Assembly (NCBI GenBank): GCA_024280755.1
Contig: JAJRPN010000009.1
Coordinates: 19,613 to 83,612 of the forward strand
DNA length: 64,000 nucleotides
Reading direction: 5' to 3'
Source: Planctomycetota bacterium
Lineage (GTDB): Bacteria > Planctomycetota > Phycisphaerae > Phycisphaerales > UBA1924
The notes under the pieces were generated by a model, which did no database searches, was not told where the DNA came from, and worked only from the letters and a program-made list of their open reading frames with translations. Numbering within the stretch: position 1 is the stretch's first letter; every line of letters begins with the position of its first letter. Shown here piece after piece: positions 25,768 to 33,830 of this stretch. A program made the translations under genes and the position numbers.

Positions 25768-26307
25768 ATGGCCGACGAAGAAACCAAAGTAGAAGGCACC
25801 GAAGAAGAAGGTGGCGAGCCTAAAAAGAGCGGGCCATTGAAGACGATCATTATCGTTGCCGCGATGATGATTATCGAAGGTGCTGGGGTGTTCTTTCTCG
25901 TATCCTCTATGGGCGGGCCAAGCATGGTCGAAGCAACCCAGCTCGAAGGGCTCGAAGGCACCGGCGAAGAAGCACCCGTCGAGATCGAACTCGTCAAAGA
26001 ACGATTCCAAAACATGCAAACCGGACGCGTTTGGGAATGGCGTGTCGAGATATTCTTGCGTGTGCGTCAGAAGAATGTCGACGAGATTGTCGCCATCCAA
26101 GAACGAGATCCTGCAACGATTAAAGAGGGCGTCGCGATGATTTTCCGCCGAGCCCACGATCGCCACTTGCGCGAGCCCGGGCTTGAAACCATCACCCGTC
26201 AGCTAACGACCTATCTCAACGAGATTTTCGGGCTTGATGCCGATGGGCTGCCTCGGATCGATCGCGTGATCATCCCAGAGTGCAAGGGCTTCCCCGCCGA
26301 CGCGTAA
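25768..26307 (+). CDS. fliL: Flagellar basal body-associated protein FliL
   Basis: A 179-residue single-pass membrane protein: acidic, Glu-rich cytoplasmic N-terminus (residues 1-25), a membrane helix (TIIIVAAMMIIEGAGVFFLV, about 30-49) and a periplasmic domain ending in LEGTGEEAPVEIELV and LNEIFGLDGL-type sequence. FliL rings surround the stators and tune torque. The acidic N-terminus is longer than usual. It follows motB by 27 bases and is probably in the motA transcript. Confidence 0.82.
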   Translation: MADEETKVEGTEEEGGEPKKSGPLKTIIIVAAMMIIEGAGVFFLVSSMGGPSMVEATQLEGLEGTGEEAPVEIELVKERFQNMQTGRVWEWRVEIFLRVRQKNVDEIVAIQERDPATIKEGVAMIFRRAHDRHLREPGLETITRQLTTYLNEIFGLDADGLPRIDRVIIPECKGFPADA

Positions 26308-26399
26308 ATCGTATCAATCATCGCTTGGGCAGCAAATATTGCGCATAAAGATTCATTGTGCGCGATACGCGCAAAAGTTGGACATCATCACCATTCGCG

Positions 26400-26407
26400 G
26401 CCGATAA
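26400..26407 (+). promoter_or_regulatory. GCCGATAA box in the fliL-fliN gap
   Basis: A perfect sigma-28 -10 octamer, 60 bases upstream of the fliN ATG, followed by CCA as at 8361. No -35 lies at the right distance; AAAAGTTG at 26373 is 19 bases away. Upstream at 26334-26376 TTGCGC/GCGCAA inverted half-sites could form an operator. Whether this is a promoter is unproven. Confidence 0.35.
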
Positions 26408-26466
26408 CCATTCTGTCAGCATCCGGTGTGGTTGCTGTGCGCCGGTTTATCGATGGAATCCACCGC

Positions 26467-27111
26467 ATGTCTGATGAGATTGAAAACAACGCAACCCCCG
26501 AAGATCAGCCTGAATCTCAGCCAGAAGATGCGCAAGCTGATGATGGCAAAGTAGATGCGGCAGACATCGTCGGCGAAGATGCCGAGATGACTCCCGAAGA
26601 AGCCGAGACACTCGCCGCCGCGATGGCCGCGATTAATCAGGTTGGAGACTCGCCCGCTTCATCCGAGGCAGACATCGTCGGCGAAGACGCCGAGATGACC
26701 CCCGAAGAGGCCGAGACACTTGCCGCTGCGATGGCTGCGATTAATCAAGTTCAAGGCGTCGCCGATTCAGTCGCTCCGCCAGAGCCCTCGCCGATGGCTG
26801 GAGCAAATGCACAATCCTTTGAAGCTCCAGAGTTTGGAGGTAATTCATCATCGGGTCCCAAAGAAGGAATCGATCTGCTTTCCGATGTGCATCTCAATGT
26901 ACGAATCGAACTTGGCAGGACCAAAATGTATGTCGAAGATGTTCTTAAGCTCAGCGACGGCGCTGTTGTCGAACTCGATAAGCTCGCAGGCGATGCCGTC
27001 GATGTCTTTGTAAACGATCGGCTCGTCGCTAAAGGCGAGGTGCTCGTACTCAACGATATGTTCTGTGTTCGTGTGAGCGAGATCGTGGACATCACCTCGG
27101 TGGAGGCATAA
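26467..27111 (+). CDS. fliN: Flagellar motor switch protein FliN with duplicated N-terminal motif
   Basis: A 214-residue FliN. The last 80 residues are the surface-presentation-of-antigens (SpoA) domain: LNVRIELGRTKMYVEDVLKLSDGAVVELDKLAGDAVDVFVNDRLVAKGEVLVLNDMFCVRV, here quoted from within in short pieces, e.g. GAVVELDKLAGD and FVNDRLVAKGEV. The N-terminal 130 residues are acidic and contain a 28-residue segment present twice (residues 32-59 and 68-95), each with MTPEEAETLAAAM, similar in style to the EIDALL CheY-binding peptide of FliM/FliY. The start 26467 follows a long untranslated gap. FliM is absent here. Confidence 0.88.
   Translation: MSDEIENNATPEDQPESQPEDAQADDGKVDAADIVGEDAEMTPEEAETLAAAMAAINQVGDSPASSEADIVGEDAEMTPEEAETLAAAMAAINQVQGVADSVAPPEPSPMAGANAQSFEAPEFGGNSSSGPKEGIDLLSDVHLNVRIELGRTKMYVEDVLKLSDGAVVELDKLAGDAVDVFVNDRLVAKGEVLVLNDMFCVRVSEIVDITSVEA
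26560..26751 (+). repeat. 84-base direct repeat inside fliN
   Basis: Copies at 26560-26643 and 26668-26751, both in frame, differ mainly at third codon positions while the 28 encoded residues are identical or nearly so, which argues for selection on the protein rather than a recent duplication. A 24-base spacer separates them. Confidence 0.85.
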
Positions 27112-27188
27112 AACACCACCAAGTTCGTTCGGACTAAACATCACCAACACAGGCGGAGGATCCGCCTTGCAACAGCCAGGATGGCGAT

Positions 27189-28166
27189 ATGCAAAGAACC
27201 ACCAAAGTAATCAATCTCTTCGTCGCCGGACTCTTCGCCGCGATGGCAACAACCAGCATCGCGCAGGTTGGACCTTATCCGACCGATGTGCCTCAACAAA
27301 CTCCACTCGTGGATCAAAGCGCATTCGCTCCGCCATCCACAACGCCCTCAGCGAGTCAATCAGCCCGGCCAGTGATTGATGCCATGTTACAATCTGCTGC
27401 CAGCGATTTTCGTTCTGCACAATCGCCATCAACTACCAGCAGCGTTGTACGCGATATCCAAGCCCAAACCAGTTCGCTGCCAATCGGTAAACCCGCGAAT
27501 TTGCCAGATCGCACCACGCTCATTGGAGCAGATGAATCGCAAACCGGCTCGCCGATCATTGATAAAGGGTATATCCAGACCATCGCAGCACTTGCAGGAG
27601 TAATCTTGCTGATTTTGGGGCTCGGACAGGTCTACAAACGCCTCGCTCGATCACAAGGCGGACTCGCTGGACAACTCGGCGCAGGCGGGAGTGCACCATC
27701 CGGGATTATTGAAGTGGTCGGGCGATATCCAATCTCCAAAGGCATGACCCTCGTCGTCCTCAAGTTCGATCGCCGGGTGTTGCTGCTCTCGCACGCCTCG
27801 CCAACCAAAGGAAAAAACGGACAGGCTGGAACAATGCAGGTCCTCTCCGAGCTGTCTGACCCAGAAGATATCGCATCAATCTTGCTCAAAACCAGAGGGG
27901 CATCGGGAGATCTGATCGCCCAATCATTCGAGCAAACACTCCGCGAAGCGGACGATCTTACCGATGATCATCTTCGCGGGATCGAGCGTGGCAACTCAGA
28001 AGTAAACCCTGTCCGGTTCCCAACGCGTCGAACCGCACCTGTACGAACAATCGCCAATGATGAAGGCGATCGTGCAGAGTTATGGTCTTCTGGGCAAGAT
28101 GCTCAAGCTGCTGCCGGTGTGCTTCGCCGACGCTTGGCGTCTATGCGTCGGGAGATCGGCGAATGA
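27189..28166 (+). CDS. fliO: Flagellar biosynthesis protein FliO
   Basis: A 325-residue FliO-like protein. It begins with a signal-like helix (residues 5-25), has a low-complexity Ser/Gln region, a membrane helix (AALAGVILLILGLGQVYKRL, about 137-156), and the cytoplasmic FliO domain (IIEVVGRYPISKGMTLVVLKFDRRVLLLSH). FliO helps assemble the FliP5 ring of the export gate. It is longer than E. coli FliO (121 residues) because of the N- and C-terminal extensions. It overlaps fliP by four bases (ATGA). Confidence 0.8.
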   Translation: MQRTTKVINLFVAGLFAAMATTSIAQVGPYPTDVPQQTPLVDQSAFAPPSTTPSASQSARPVIDAMLQSAASDFRSAQSPSTTSSVVRDIQAQTSSLPIGKPANLPDRTTLIGADESQTGSPIIDKGYIQTIAALAGVILLILGLGQVYKRLARSQGGLAGQLGAGGSAPSGIIEVVGRYPISKGMTLVVLKFDRRVLLLSHASPTKGKNGQAGTMQVLSELSDPEDIASILLKTRGASGDLIAQSFEQTLREADDLTDDHLRGIERGNSEVNPVRFPTRRTAPVRTIANDEGDRAELWSSGQDAQAAAGVLRRRLASMRREIGE

Positions 28167-29248
28167 GCCGACTCCTCTGTTTCATCTTGTGTTTCTTCAT
28201 GCTCGCAGGCTTTGCGGGCAATGTTTCTGCCCAGGTCGGCCCGCAACGCCCGTCGGCTCAACAATCGACAGCTCCATCAAATCGAGCAACTATCCAGCCC
28301 GGTTCGCTCAATGAGTTCAATCCGCTCAACTTGCTCAACGATGCCGGCTCGCTCTTGCAAGGTGCAAACAATCTTGGTGCAGGTTTAAACCCATCCTCGC
28401 CAGCCCCATCAACTGGAGCAGATGCACAACGCGGCGGGCTCTCCGTCGCTGTCAACATCATGTTGCTGTTGACTGTGATCGCACTTGTCCCCTCGATCAT
28501 GCTCATGACCACCAGCTTTGTGCGCATCATGGTGGTGCTTGCCTTGCTCCGCCAAGCGATGGGCACACAGTCATTGCCCCCGGCGCAGGTCGTGACAGGT
28601 TTGGCGTTGTTCATGACCGCTTTGGTGATGAAACCAACCGTCGATCGGATCTGGATCGATGCGGTCGTGCCTTATCAGAACGGCGAGATCCGTGAGATCG
28701 ATGTGCTTTGGGAGAAGGCATCGACCCCTATGCGAGATTTCATGTTCGATCAGATCGAAGCGACCAACAACTGGTCAAGCCTGTACATGATCCTCAACTA
28801 CCAAGGTATCGATACATCCGAGCCTGAGACAATCACCCGGGCCGATATCACCACCACCACACTGATCCCTGCCTACATGCTTTCAGAGCTTAAAGTCGCA
28901 TTCCTGATGGGATTCCGGGTGTACTTGCCATTCCTTGTGATCGACATGGTCATCGCGAGTTTGCTGATCTCGATGAGCATGATGATGCTTCCGCCGGTCA
29001 TGATCTCGCTGCCATTTAAGCTCATGCTCTTTGTAATGGTCGATGGCTGGTCCTTGATCGTGGGCAGCCTGCTTGAGAGCTTTGTTCAAGAGGGTGCCGG
29101 CCCAAGAGCAAGCGCGGCAACTGCATCGATGATGTTAATGCTCCCGATCATGTTGATCTGCAAAATCACCCATCCGTCAGAATCGGATGGTCATCAACTC
29201 GGTGTTTCCAAAGGATTTTGGTTCAGGAGAGTGTCCGATGGTCTATGA
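28163..29248 (+). CDS. fliP: Flagellar export-gate protein FliP
   Basis: A 361-residue FliP starting at ATG 28163, which overlaps the fliO stop; the upstream frame-open stretch lies inside fliO. A cleavable signal peptide (to about residue 25) and a Ser/Pro/Asn-rich segment precede the conserved core: SFVRIMVVLALLRQAMGTQSLPP, GLALFMTALVM, and LSELKVAFLMGFRVYLPFLVIDMVIASLLISMSMMMLPP. The family normally ends soon after the ...LVGSLLESF helix; here about 40 more residues follow, including a hydrophobic run MMLMLPIMLICKI, and the gene overlaps fliQ by 11 bases. Confidence 0.9.
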   Translation: MSRLLCFILCFFMLAGFAGNVSAQVGPQRPSAQQSTAPSNRATIQPGSLNEFNPLNLLNDAGSLLQGANNLGAGLNPSSPAPSTGADAQRGGLSVAVNIMLLLTVIALVPSIMLMTTSFVRIMVVLALLRQAMGTQSLPPAQVVTGLALFMTALVMKPTVDRIWIDAVVPYQNGEIREIDVLWEKASTPMRDFMFDQIEATNNWSSLYMILNYQGIDTSEPETITRADITTTTLIPAYMLSELKVAFLMGFRVYLPFLVIDMVIASLLISMSMMMLPPVMISLPFKLMLFVMVDGWSLIVGSLLESFVQEGAGPRASAATASMMLMLPIMLICKITHPSESDGHQLGVSKGFWFRRVSDGL

Positions 29249-29495
29249 CGAATCCTCGATCCAGCTCATCCGCGATGCGTTGATGGTCACGCTCAAAATT
29301 GCAGCGCCGCTGTTGTTGTGCGGGATGATCATCGGCTTGATAATCAGTCTGCTCCAATCGGTTACCTCGATCCAAGATCAGACATTGACCTTTGTGCCCA
29401 AGCTCATTGGTGTGATTACGGTCGCTATTATTCTGCTTCCTTGGATCATCGGCCGCATCTTGATCTTTACCGCTGAGATGCTTCAACTCTTCTAA
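29238..29495 (+). CDS. fliQ: Flagellar export-gate protein FliQ
   Basis: An 85-residue, two-helix membrane protein: SSIQLIRDALMVTLKIAAPLLLCGMIIGLIISLLQ, then QDQTLTFVPKLIGVITVAIILLPWII, the typical FliQ composition and length (about 89). The ATG follows AGGAGA and lies within the 3' end of fliP. FliQ surrounds the FliP-FliR pore of the export gate. Confidence 0.93.
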   Translation: MVYDESSIQLIRDALMVTLKIAAPLLLCGMIIGLIISLLQSVTSIQDQTLTFVPKLIGVITVAIILLPWIIGRILIFTAEMLQLF

Positions 29496-29504
29496 ACCCC
29501 TTGC

Positions 29505-30326
29505 ATGGAGATCCCGCATCGGGCTATGGAGAACATCGAATCTATCTTGGCGCACGGCATCCCATTCCTCATGGTGCTCGCACGAATCACCGGGTTGTTT
29601 TTATTCACCCCGATGATCACCAGTAGCACCATCCCCCGGATGTTTAAGGTCTTGCTCGCATTCATGTTTACGATCGCGATCTATCCGTTTGTGCCCGTGA
29701 TGACACTGCCAGCAACGATGGACATGCCTTCATTAGCACCGATGCTGTTCACCGAACTGCTCATCGGGCTGGCAATCGGTCTCATCGCAGGAATCCCCAT
29801 GATGGCGATCCAAATGGGTGGCTACATCATGGGGTATCAGATGGGGCTCTCGCTCGCTGAATCGTTTAATCCAGAACTCGATACCAACTCGAGTGTGATC
29901 GGACAGTTGTTATTCTTCTTGAGCATCTTCCTCTATATATCTGTCGGCGGATTCGAGACCATCTTCCTTATCCTCGCCGATTCATTTCATACGATCGGGT
30001 CGGGGACATTCACCGCGGGCGATACGCCTTTGGAGCTTTTGGTTGATGTGCTCGATTCAGGCTTCGAGCTTGCGATCCGAGTCGCGGCACCGATCATGGG
30101 TGTGGTCTCGATGTTGATGGTCGCGATGGGGTTCATCATGAAGACGATGCCTCAGATTAATATCATGAGTATCGGTTTCTCTATTCAGATCCTCGCTGGT
30201 CTCAGCACGCTCATGGTACTGATTGGCACCGTCGGGTTGATCGCGGGCGACGAGATGCTTCGCGTGCTCGAGTTGCTCAACAACTGGGTCCAGAGCTTTG
30301 CCATGATCGGGATGCGTCATGGATGA
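29505..30326 (+). CDS. fliR: Flagellar export-gate protein FliR
   Basis: A 273-residue polytopic protein with FliR motifs: FLMVLARITGLFLFTPM, LLIGLAIGLIAGIPMMAIQMGGYIMGYQMGLS and ETIFLILADSF, with a final ...QINIMSIGFSIQILAGL. It closes the FliPQR pore. Start ATG 29505 gives a short extra N-terminus; ATG 29526 (MENIES) is the more family-like start and cannot be excluded. It overlaps flhB by eight bases. Confidence 0.9.
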   Translation: MEIPHRAMENIESILAHGIPFLMVLARITGLFLFTPMITSSTIPRMFKVLLAFMFTIAIYPFVPVMTLPATMDMPSLAPMLFTELLIGLAIGLIAGIPMMAIQMGGYIMGYQMGLSLAESFNPELDTNSSVIGQLLFFLSIFLYISVGGFETIFLILADSFHTIGSGTFTAGDTPLELLVDVLDSGFELAIRVAAPIMGVVSMLMVAMGFIMKTMPQINIMSIGFSIQILAGLSTLMVLIGTVGLIAGDEMLRVLELLNNWVQSFAMIGMRHG

Positions 30327-31440
30327 CCTCGGCGAAAAAACCGAAGACCCAACCAACAAGAAGCTGAGTGATTCTCGCCAGAAGGGGCAGGTTCCCAAGA
30401 GCCAAGACCTCTCGGGCGCGTTCTCGCTTCTGGGCGGGCTGATCATATTTCTTGTCCTGGGTCCAACTATCTCAGGCATGTTCTTGCGACTCATGAAGAA
30501 AATGCTCGGTGGCGAAATTTCCGCCGATATCGTCTCCATCGAATCGATCTACAATGCGACCAAGGTTGCAACATATGAAGGGATAATGGTTGTTTTTCCG
30601 GTGCTTGTCCTTGCAGCACTCGTCTCGTATGTGAGCAACTTCATTCAGGTTGGGTGGTTGGTTTCCTTCGATCCGATCCAGCCCAAACTCAACAAGCTCT
30701 CGCCGATCAGCGGGATCAAACGAATCTTCGGCATCCGAGGGCTCATGAAAACGGTCGTGAATCTGCTCAAACTTATCGTGATGATCGCGGTGTCTTGGTG
30801 GTTCATCAAGGCGCACCTCGATACCATCGCGCTTTTACCAATGCTGATGGCGATGGAAGCGATCAATGCGATCTTACGGATGATCTTCCAGCTTGCGATG
30901 ATCTTGGCGATCTTGCTGATCGCTATTGCGTTGATCGACTTCATCTTTCAACGCTATCAGCACACCAAAGACCTGCGGATGAGCAAGCAAGAAGTTAAGG
31001 ACGAACGAAAATCAATGGACGGCGACCCGATGCTCAAAGGACGACGCTTACAGATGGCCCGTGAGATTGTCATGCAGCAGCTTGGGAACAATGTCCCTCA
31101 GGCCGATGTCATTGTGACCAACCCAACCCATTTTTCGGTCGCGATCAAGTATGACCCAGAAACTATGGCAGCCCCAAAGATTACCGCCAAAGGGGCAGAT
31201 CTGATCGCATTTCGGATTCGCCAGATCGCTCGCCAGAACGATGTCCCGATTATCGAACGCCCGCCTTTGGCTCGTGCGTTGTATTGGGGCATGGAGGTCG
31301 GGCAAGAGGTCTCGCTTGAGCATTATGAAGCGGTGGCCGAGTTATTGGCATTTGTCTATCGCATCGATGGGCGGATGGAAGAGAAGATGAACAAGAGAAT
31401 TCAGACCCAAACACCAGCAGAAGAACCCGTAGGCGTATAA
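30319..31440 (+). CDS. flhB: Flagellar export switch protein FlhB
   Basis: A 373-residue export-switch protein. The N-terminal EKTEDPTNKKLSDSRQKGQV is diagnostic, four membrane helices span about 30-215, and the cytoplasmic domain contains the autocleavage loop N268-P269-T270-H271 followed by FSVAIKY. Cleavage between Asn and Pro switches export from rod/hook to filament substrates after FliK signals. The catalytic loop is intact. Order fliR-flhB-flhA is the common one. Confidence 0.94.
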   Translation: MDDLGEKTEDPTNKKLSDSRQKGQVPKSQDLSGAFSLLGGLIIFLVLGPTISGMFLRLMKKMLGGEISADIVSIESIYNATKVATYEGIMVVFPVLVLAALVSYVSNFIQVGWLVSFDPIQPKLNKLSPISGIKRIFGIRGLMKTVVNLLKLIVMIAVSWWFIKAHLDTIALLPMLMAMEAINAILRMIFQLAMILAILLIAIALIDFIFQRYQHTKDLRMSKQEVKDERKSMDGDPMLKGRRLQMAREIVMQQLGNNVPQADVIVTNPTHFSVAIKYDPETMAAPKITAKGADLIAFRIRQIARQNDVPIIERPPLARALYWGMEVGQEVSLEHYEAVAELLAFVYRIDGRMEEKMNKRIQTQTPAEEPVGV

Positions 31441-31496
31441 CCTGTAGGCAATCATTTCTGGTTGAAGCTACACGGATGTAGGAGACCAAGACGAGC

Positions 31497-33683
31497 GTGG
31501 CAGAACAGCAGCAAAACACGATTATTTTTCCAGCATGGATGCTCAAGGTCGCCGAGTTGCGATCCCTGATTGTGCCCATTGGGTTTGTACTGTTGATCTC
31601 GGTTTTGTTGGTGCCATTGCCACCGGCATTGCTCGATATCATGATCTCGCTCAATATCTCACTCGCGGTCATCGTCCTGCTGACCACGCTCTATATGAAA
31701 CGGGCGCTCGAGTTTAGTGTGTTCCCGTCCTTACTCCTTGCTACCACACTGCTTCGGCTTGTGCTCAATATCGCCTCGACCCGATTGATCCTCACCGCAG
31801 ACGCTGCAAGCCCAGAAGAAGCAATGGGGGTGGCCGGCAAGGTCATCAGCGCGTTCGGCTCGTTTGTCGCGGGCGATTCGCTCTTTGTGGGTGTGATCAT
31901 CTTCTCGATCCTGATGATCGTTCAGTTCATGGTCATCACCAAGGGTGCCGGTCGAATCGCAGAGGTCGCTGCTCGGTTCACACTCGATGCCATGCCCGGT
32001 AAGCAGATGGCGATTGATGCCGAGCTTTCCAATGGGATGATCGAAGAATCCGAAGCCCGTCAACGCCGAGACGAAATCTCACGCGAGGCAGATTTTTTTG
32101 GTGCGATGGATGGTGCGTCCAAGTTTGTCAAAGGCGATGCCGTTGCTGGTCTGATCATCACCGTGATCAATATCGCTGGCGGCTTTGCCGTCGGTACCGT
32201 CGAACGCAACTGGCCAGCCGGGCAATCTGCTGAGGTCTTCACCCGCTTGACTATTGGTGATGGATTGACATCCCAGGTGCCCAGCTTCATTATCTCGATG
32301 GCGGCCGCATTGATTGTGACGCGCTCAGGGGACAAGAACGAACTCGGGTTGGAACTCACCTCCCAACTCACCTCCCAGCCAGTTGGGATGATGATCACCG
32401 CCGGGTTCCTCGCAGCGTTGTCATTTACACCATTGCCGACCGTGCCGTTGCTCATGACTGCGATAGCGATCGCAGGCATTGCCTACGCCATGATGCGATT
32501 GACCAAATCGCGTGCGTCGCAGGTGATGTCAGAAGAAATCGCCCAAGCAACAGCCACCCCGATGGAAGCGCCACCCGTCGAAGACCTGCTCAAGATCGAT
32601 GTGCTTGAACTTGAAGTGGGCTATGGATTGGTCCCACTGATCGACACCACCCAAGGAGGCGATCTGCTCGATCGTATTAGCGCGGTTCGTCGTCAGCTTG
32701 CAGTCGAGCTCGGATTGGTCATGCCTCCGGTTCGGATCCGCGACAACATGCAGCTCTCGCCGGGGGAATACCGCGTGAAAATCCGAGGCAATACCGTCGC
32801 TTCAGGGTCTGTCGAAACAAGCAAACTCATGGCGATGGACTCTGGTTTGGTGACCGATGCGGTTGATGGCATTCCAACGAAGGAACCCGCGTTTGGTCTC
32901 GATGCACTCTGGATCGATCCACAGCTTCGCCCACGCGCCGAAATGCTCAACTACACCGTGGTCGATCCAACAAGTGTGCTGGCGACGCATATCACCGAGA
33001 TTGTCAAGACCTACGCCGACGAACTGCTCACCCGCGAAGAAGTGAACAACCTGCTCGAAGGACTCAAAGAGAAGGCAGGCAAACTTGTCGAAGAGACCGT
33101 CCCCGGGATCATCAAGACCGGCGAACTCCAGAAGGTGCTGCAATCGTTGCTCCGCGAGCGGGTCCCTATCCGTGATATGGAAACCATCCTCGAAACCCTT
33201 GCTGATTGGGGCACCAAGACCAAAGATTTAGATGTCCTCGTTGAGTATGTCCGCAACGGGCTCCGCCGAACGATTTGTTCGATGTACGCCTTGCAAGACG
33301 AGCAGGGCGATCTCTCGCTTTTGTGCGTGACCCTCGATCCCGGGCTCGAAGATCAGATCAACTCATACATCGAGCGAGGCGGGCAAGGGACAACTTTAAA
33401 TATGCCCGCACGGATTGCGCGAGAGATCGCCACCAAGGTTGCGGAAGGTTTGGGCAGCGTTGGCGCTCGCGGCGGGTTGCCCGTTGTGATCGCATCGCCT
33501 CAGGTTCGCAACGCGGTTTGGCAGATCGTCGAGCCTCATGTCCCTGTGGTTGCGGTACTTGGATACAACGAGGTGGTCGCCGGGATCAATGTCGAATCGG
33601 TCGCGTTGATTGCTCCGATCGGGCAAGAAACAACCCCCGTCCAACCCCAAGGCGTCGGGGCATCGCCGCAGGTCGTTGCCTGA
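31497..33683 (+). CDS. flhA: Flagellar export-gate protein FlhA
   Basis: A 728-residue export gate, starting at GTG 31497 after GGAGA. Eight membrane helices fill residues 20-320; the FHIPEP signature region LDAMPGKQMAIDAELSNGMI is present, and the cytoplasmic domain has LGLVMPPVRIRDNMQLSPGEYRVKIRG, the long AEMLNYTVVDPTSVLATHI segment and GLPVVIASPQVRNAVWQIVE. FlhA forms a nonamer that binds chaperone-substrate complexes and uses proton-motive force. Length is close to family average (690-710). Confidence 0.95.
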   Translation: MAEQQQNTIIFPAWMLKVAELRSLIVPIGFVLLISVLLVPLPPALLDIMISLNISLAVIVLLTTLYMKRALEFSVFPSLLLATTLLRLVLNIASTRLILTADAASPEEAMGVAGKVISAFGSFVAGDSLFVGVIIFSILMIVQFMVITKGAGRIAEVAARFTLDAMPGKQMAIDAELSNGMIEESEARQRRDEISREADFFGAMDGASKFVKGDAVAGLIITVINIAGGFAVGTVERNWPAGQSAEVFTRLTIGDGLTSQVPSFIISMAAALIVTRSGDKNELGLELTSQLTSQPVGMMITAGFLAALSFTPLPTVPLLMTAIAIAGIAYAMMRLTKSRASQVMSEEIAQATATPMEAPPVEDLLKIDVLELEVGYGLVPLIDTTQGGDLLDRISAVRRQLAVELGLVMPPVRIRDNMQLSPGEYRVKIRGNTVASGSVETSKLMAMDSGLVTDAVDGIPTKEPAFGLDALWIDPQLRPRAEMLNYTVVDPTSVLATHITEIVKTYADELLTREEVNNLLEGLKEKAGKLVEETVPGIIKTGELQKVLQSLLRERVPIRDMETILETLADWGTKTKDLDVLVEYVRNGLRRTICSMYALQDEQGDLSLLCVTLDPGLEDQINSYIERGGQGTTLNMPARIAREIATKVAEGLGSVGARGGLPVVIASPQVRNAVWQIVEPHVPVVAVLGYNEVVAGINVESVALIAPIGQETTPVQPQGVGASPQVVA

Positions 33684-33830
33684 TTCTTAACATGATGCGG
33701 ATCGGTGCCCGTTGCGGGTGGTGCGCGGGGCTTGGATCGTGTACAGTGGTCGTACGAAACACCCGCTTTGATGAGCGGATGACACCACGCCTGCGCTGTG
33801 GGCGCTCGAAAACTTTGCCAGGACGGCCAA

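Noticed and set aside
26329..26344. Sigma-54-like TGGGCAGCAAATATTGC upstream of fliN.
   Set aside because: GG and GC are 11 rather than 10 bases apart; sigma-54 does not tolerate this spacing.
26356..26466. Upstream coding extension of FliN (including a short His run).
   Set aside because: It runs through the fliN leader and the GCCGATAA box, has no ribosome site, and FliN homology begins later.
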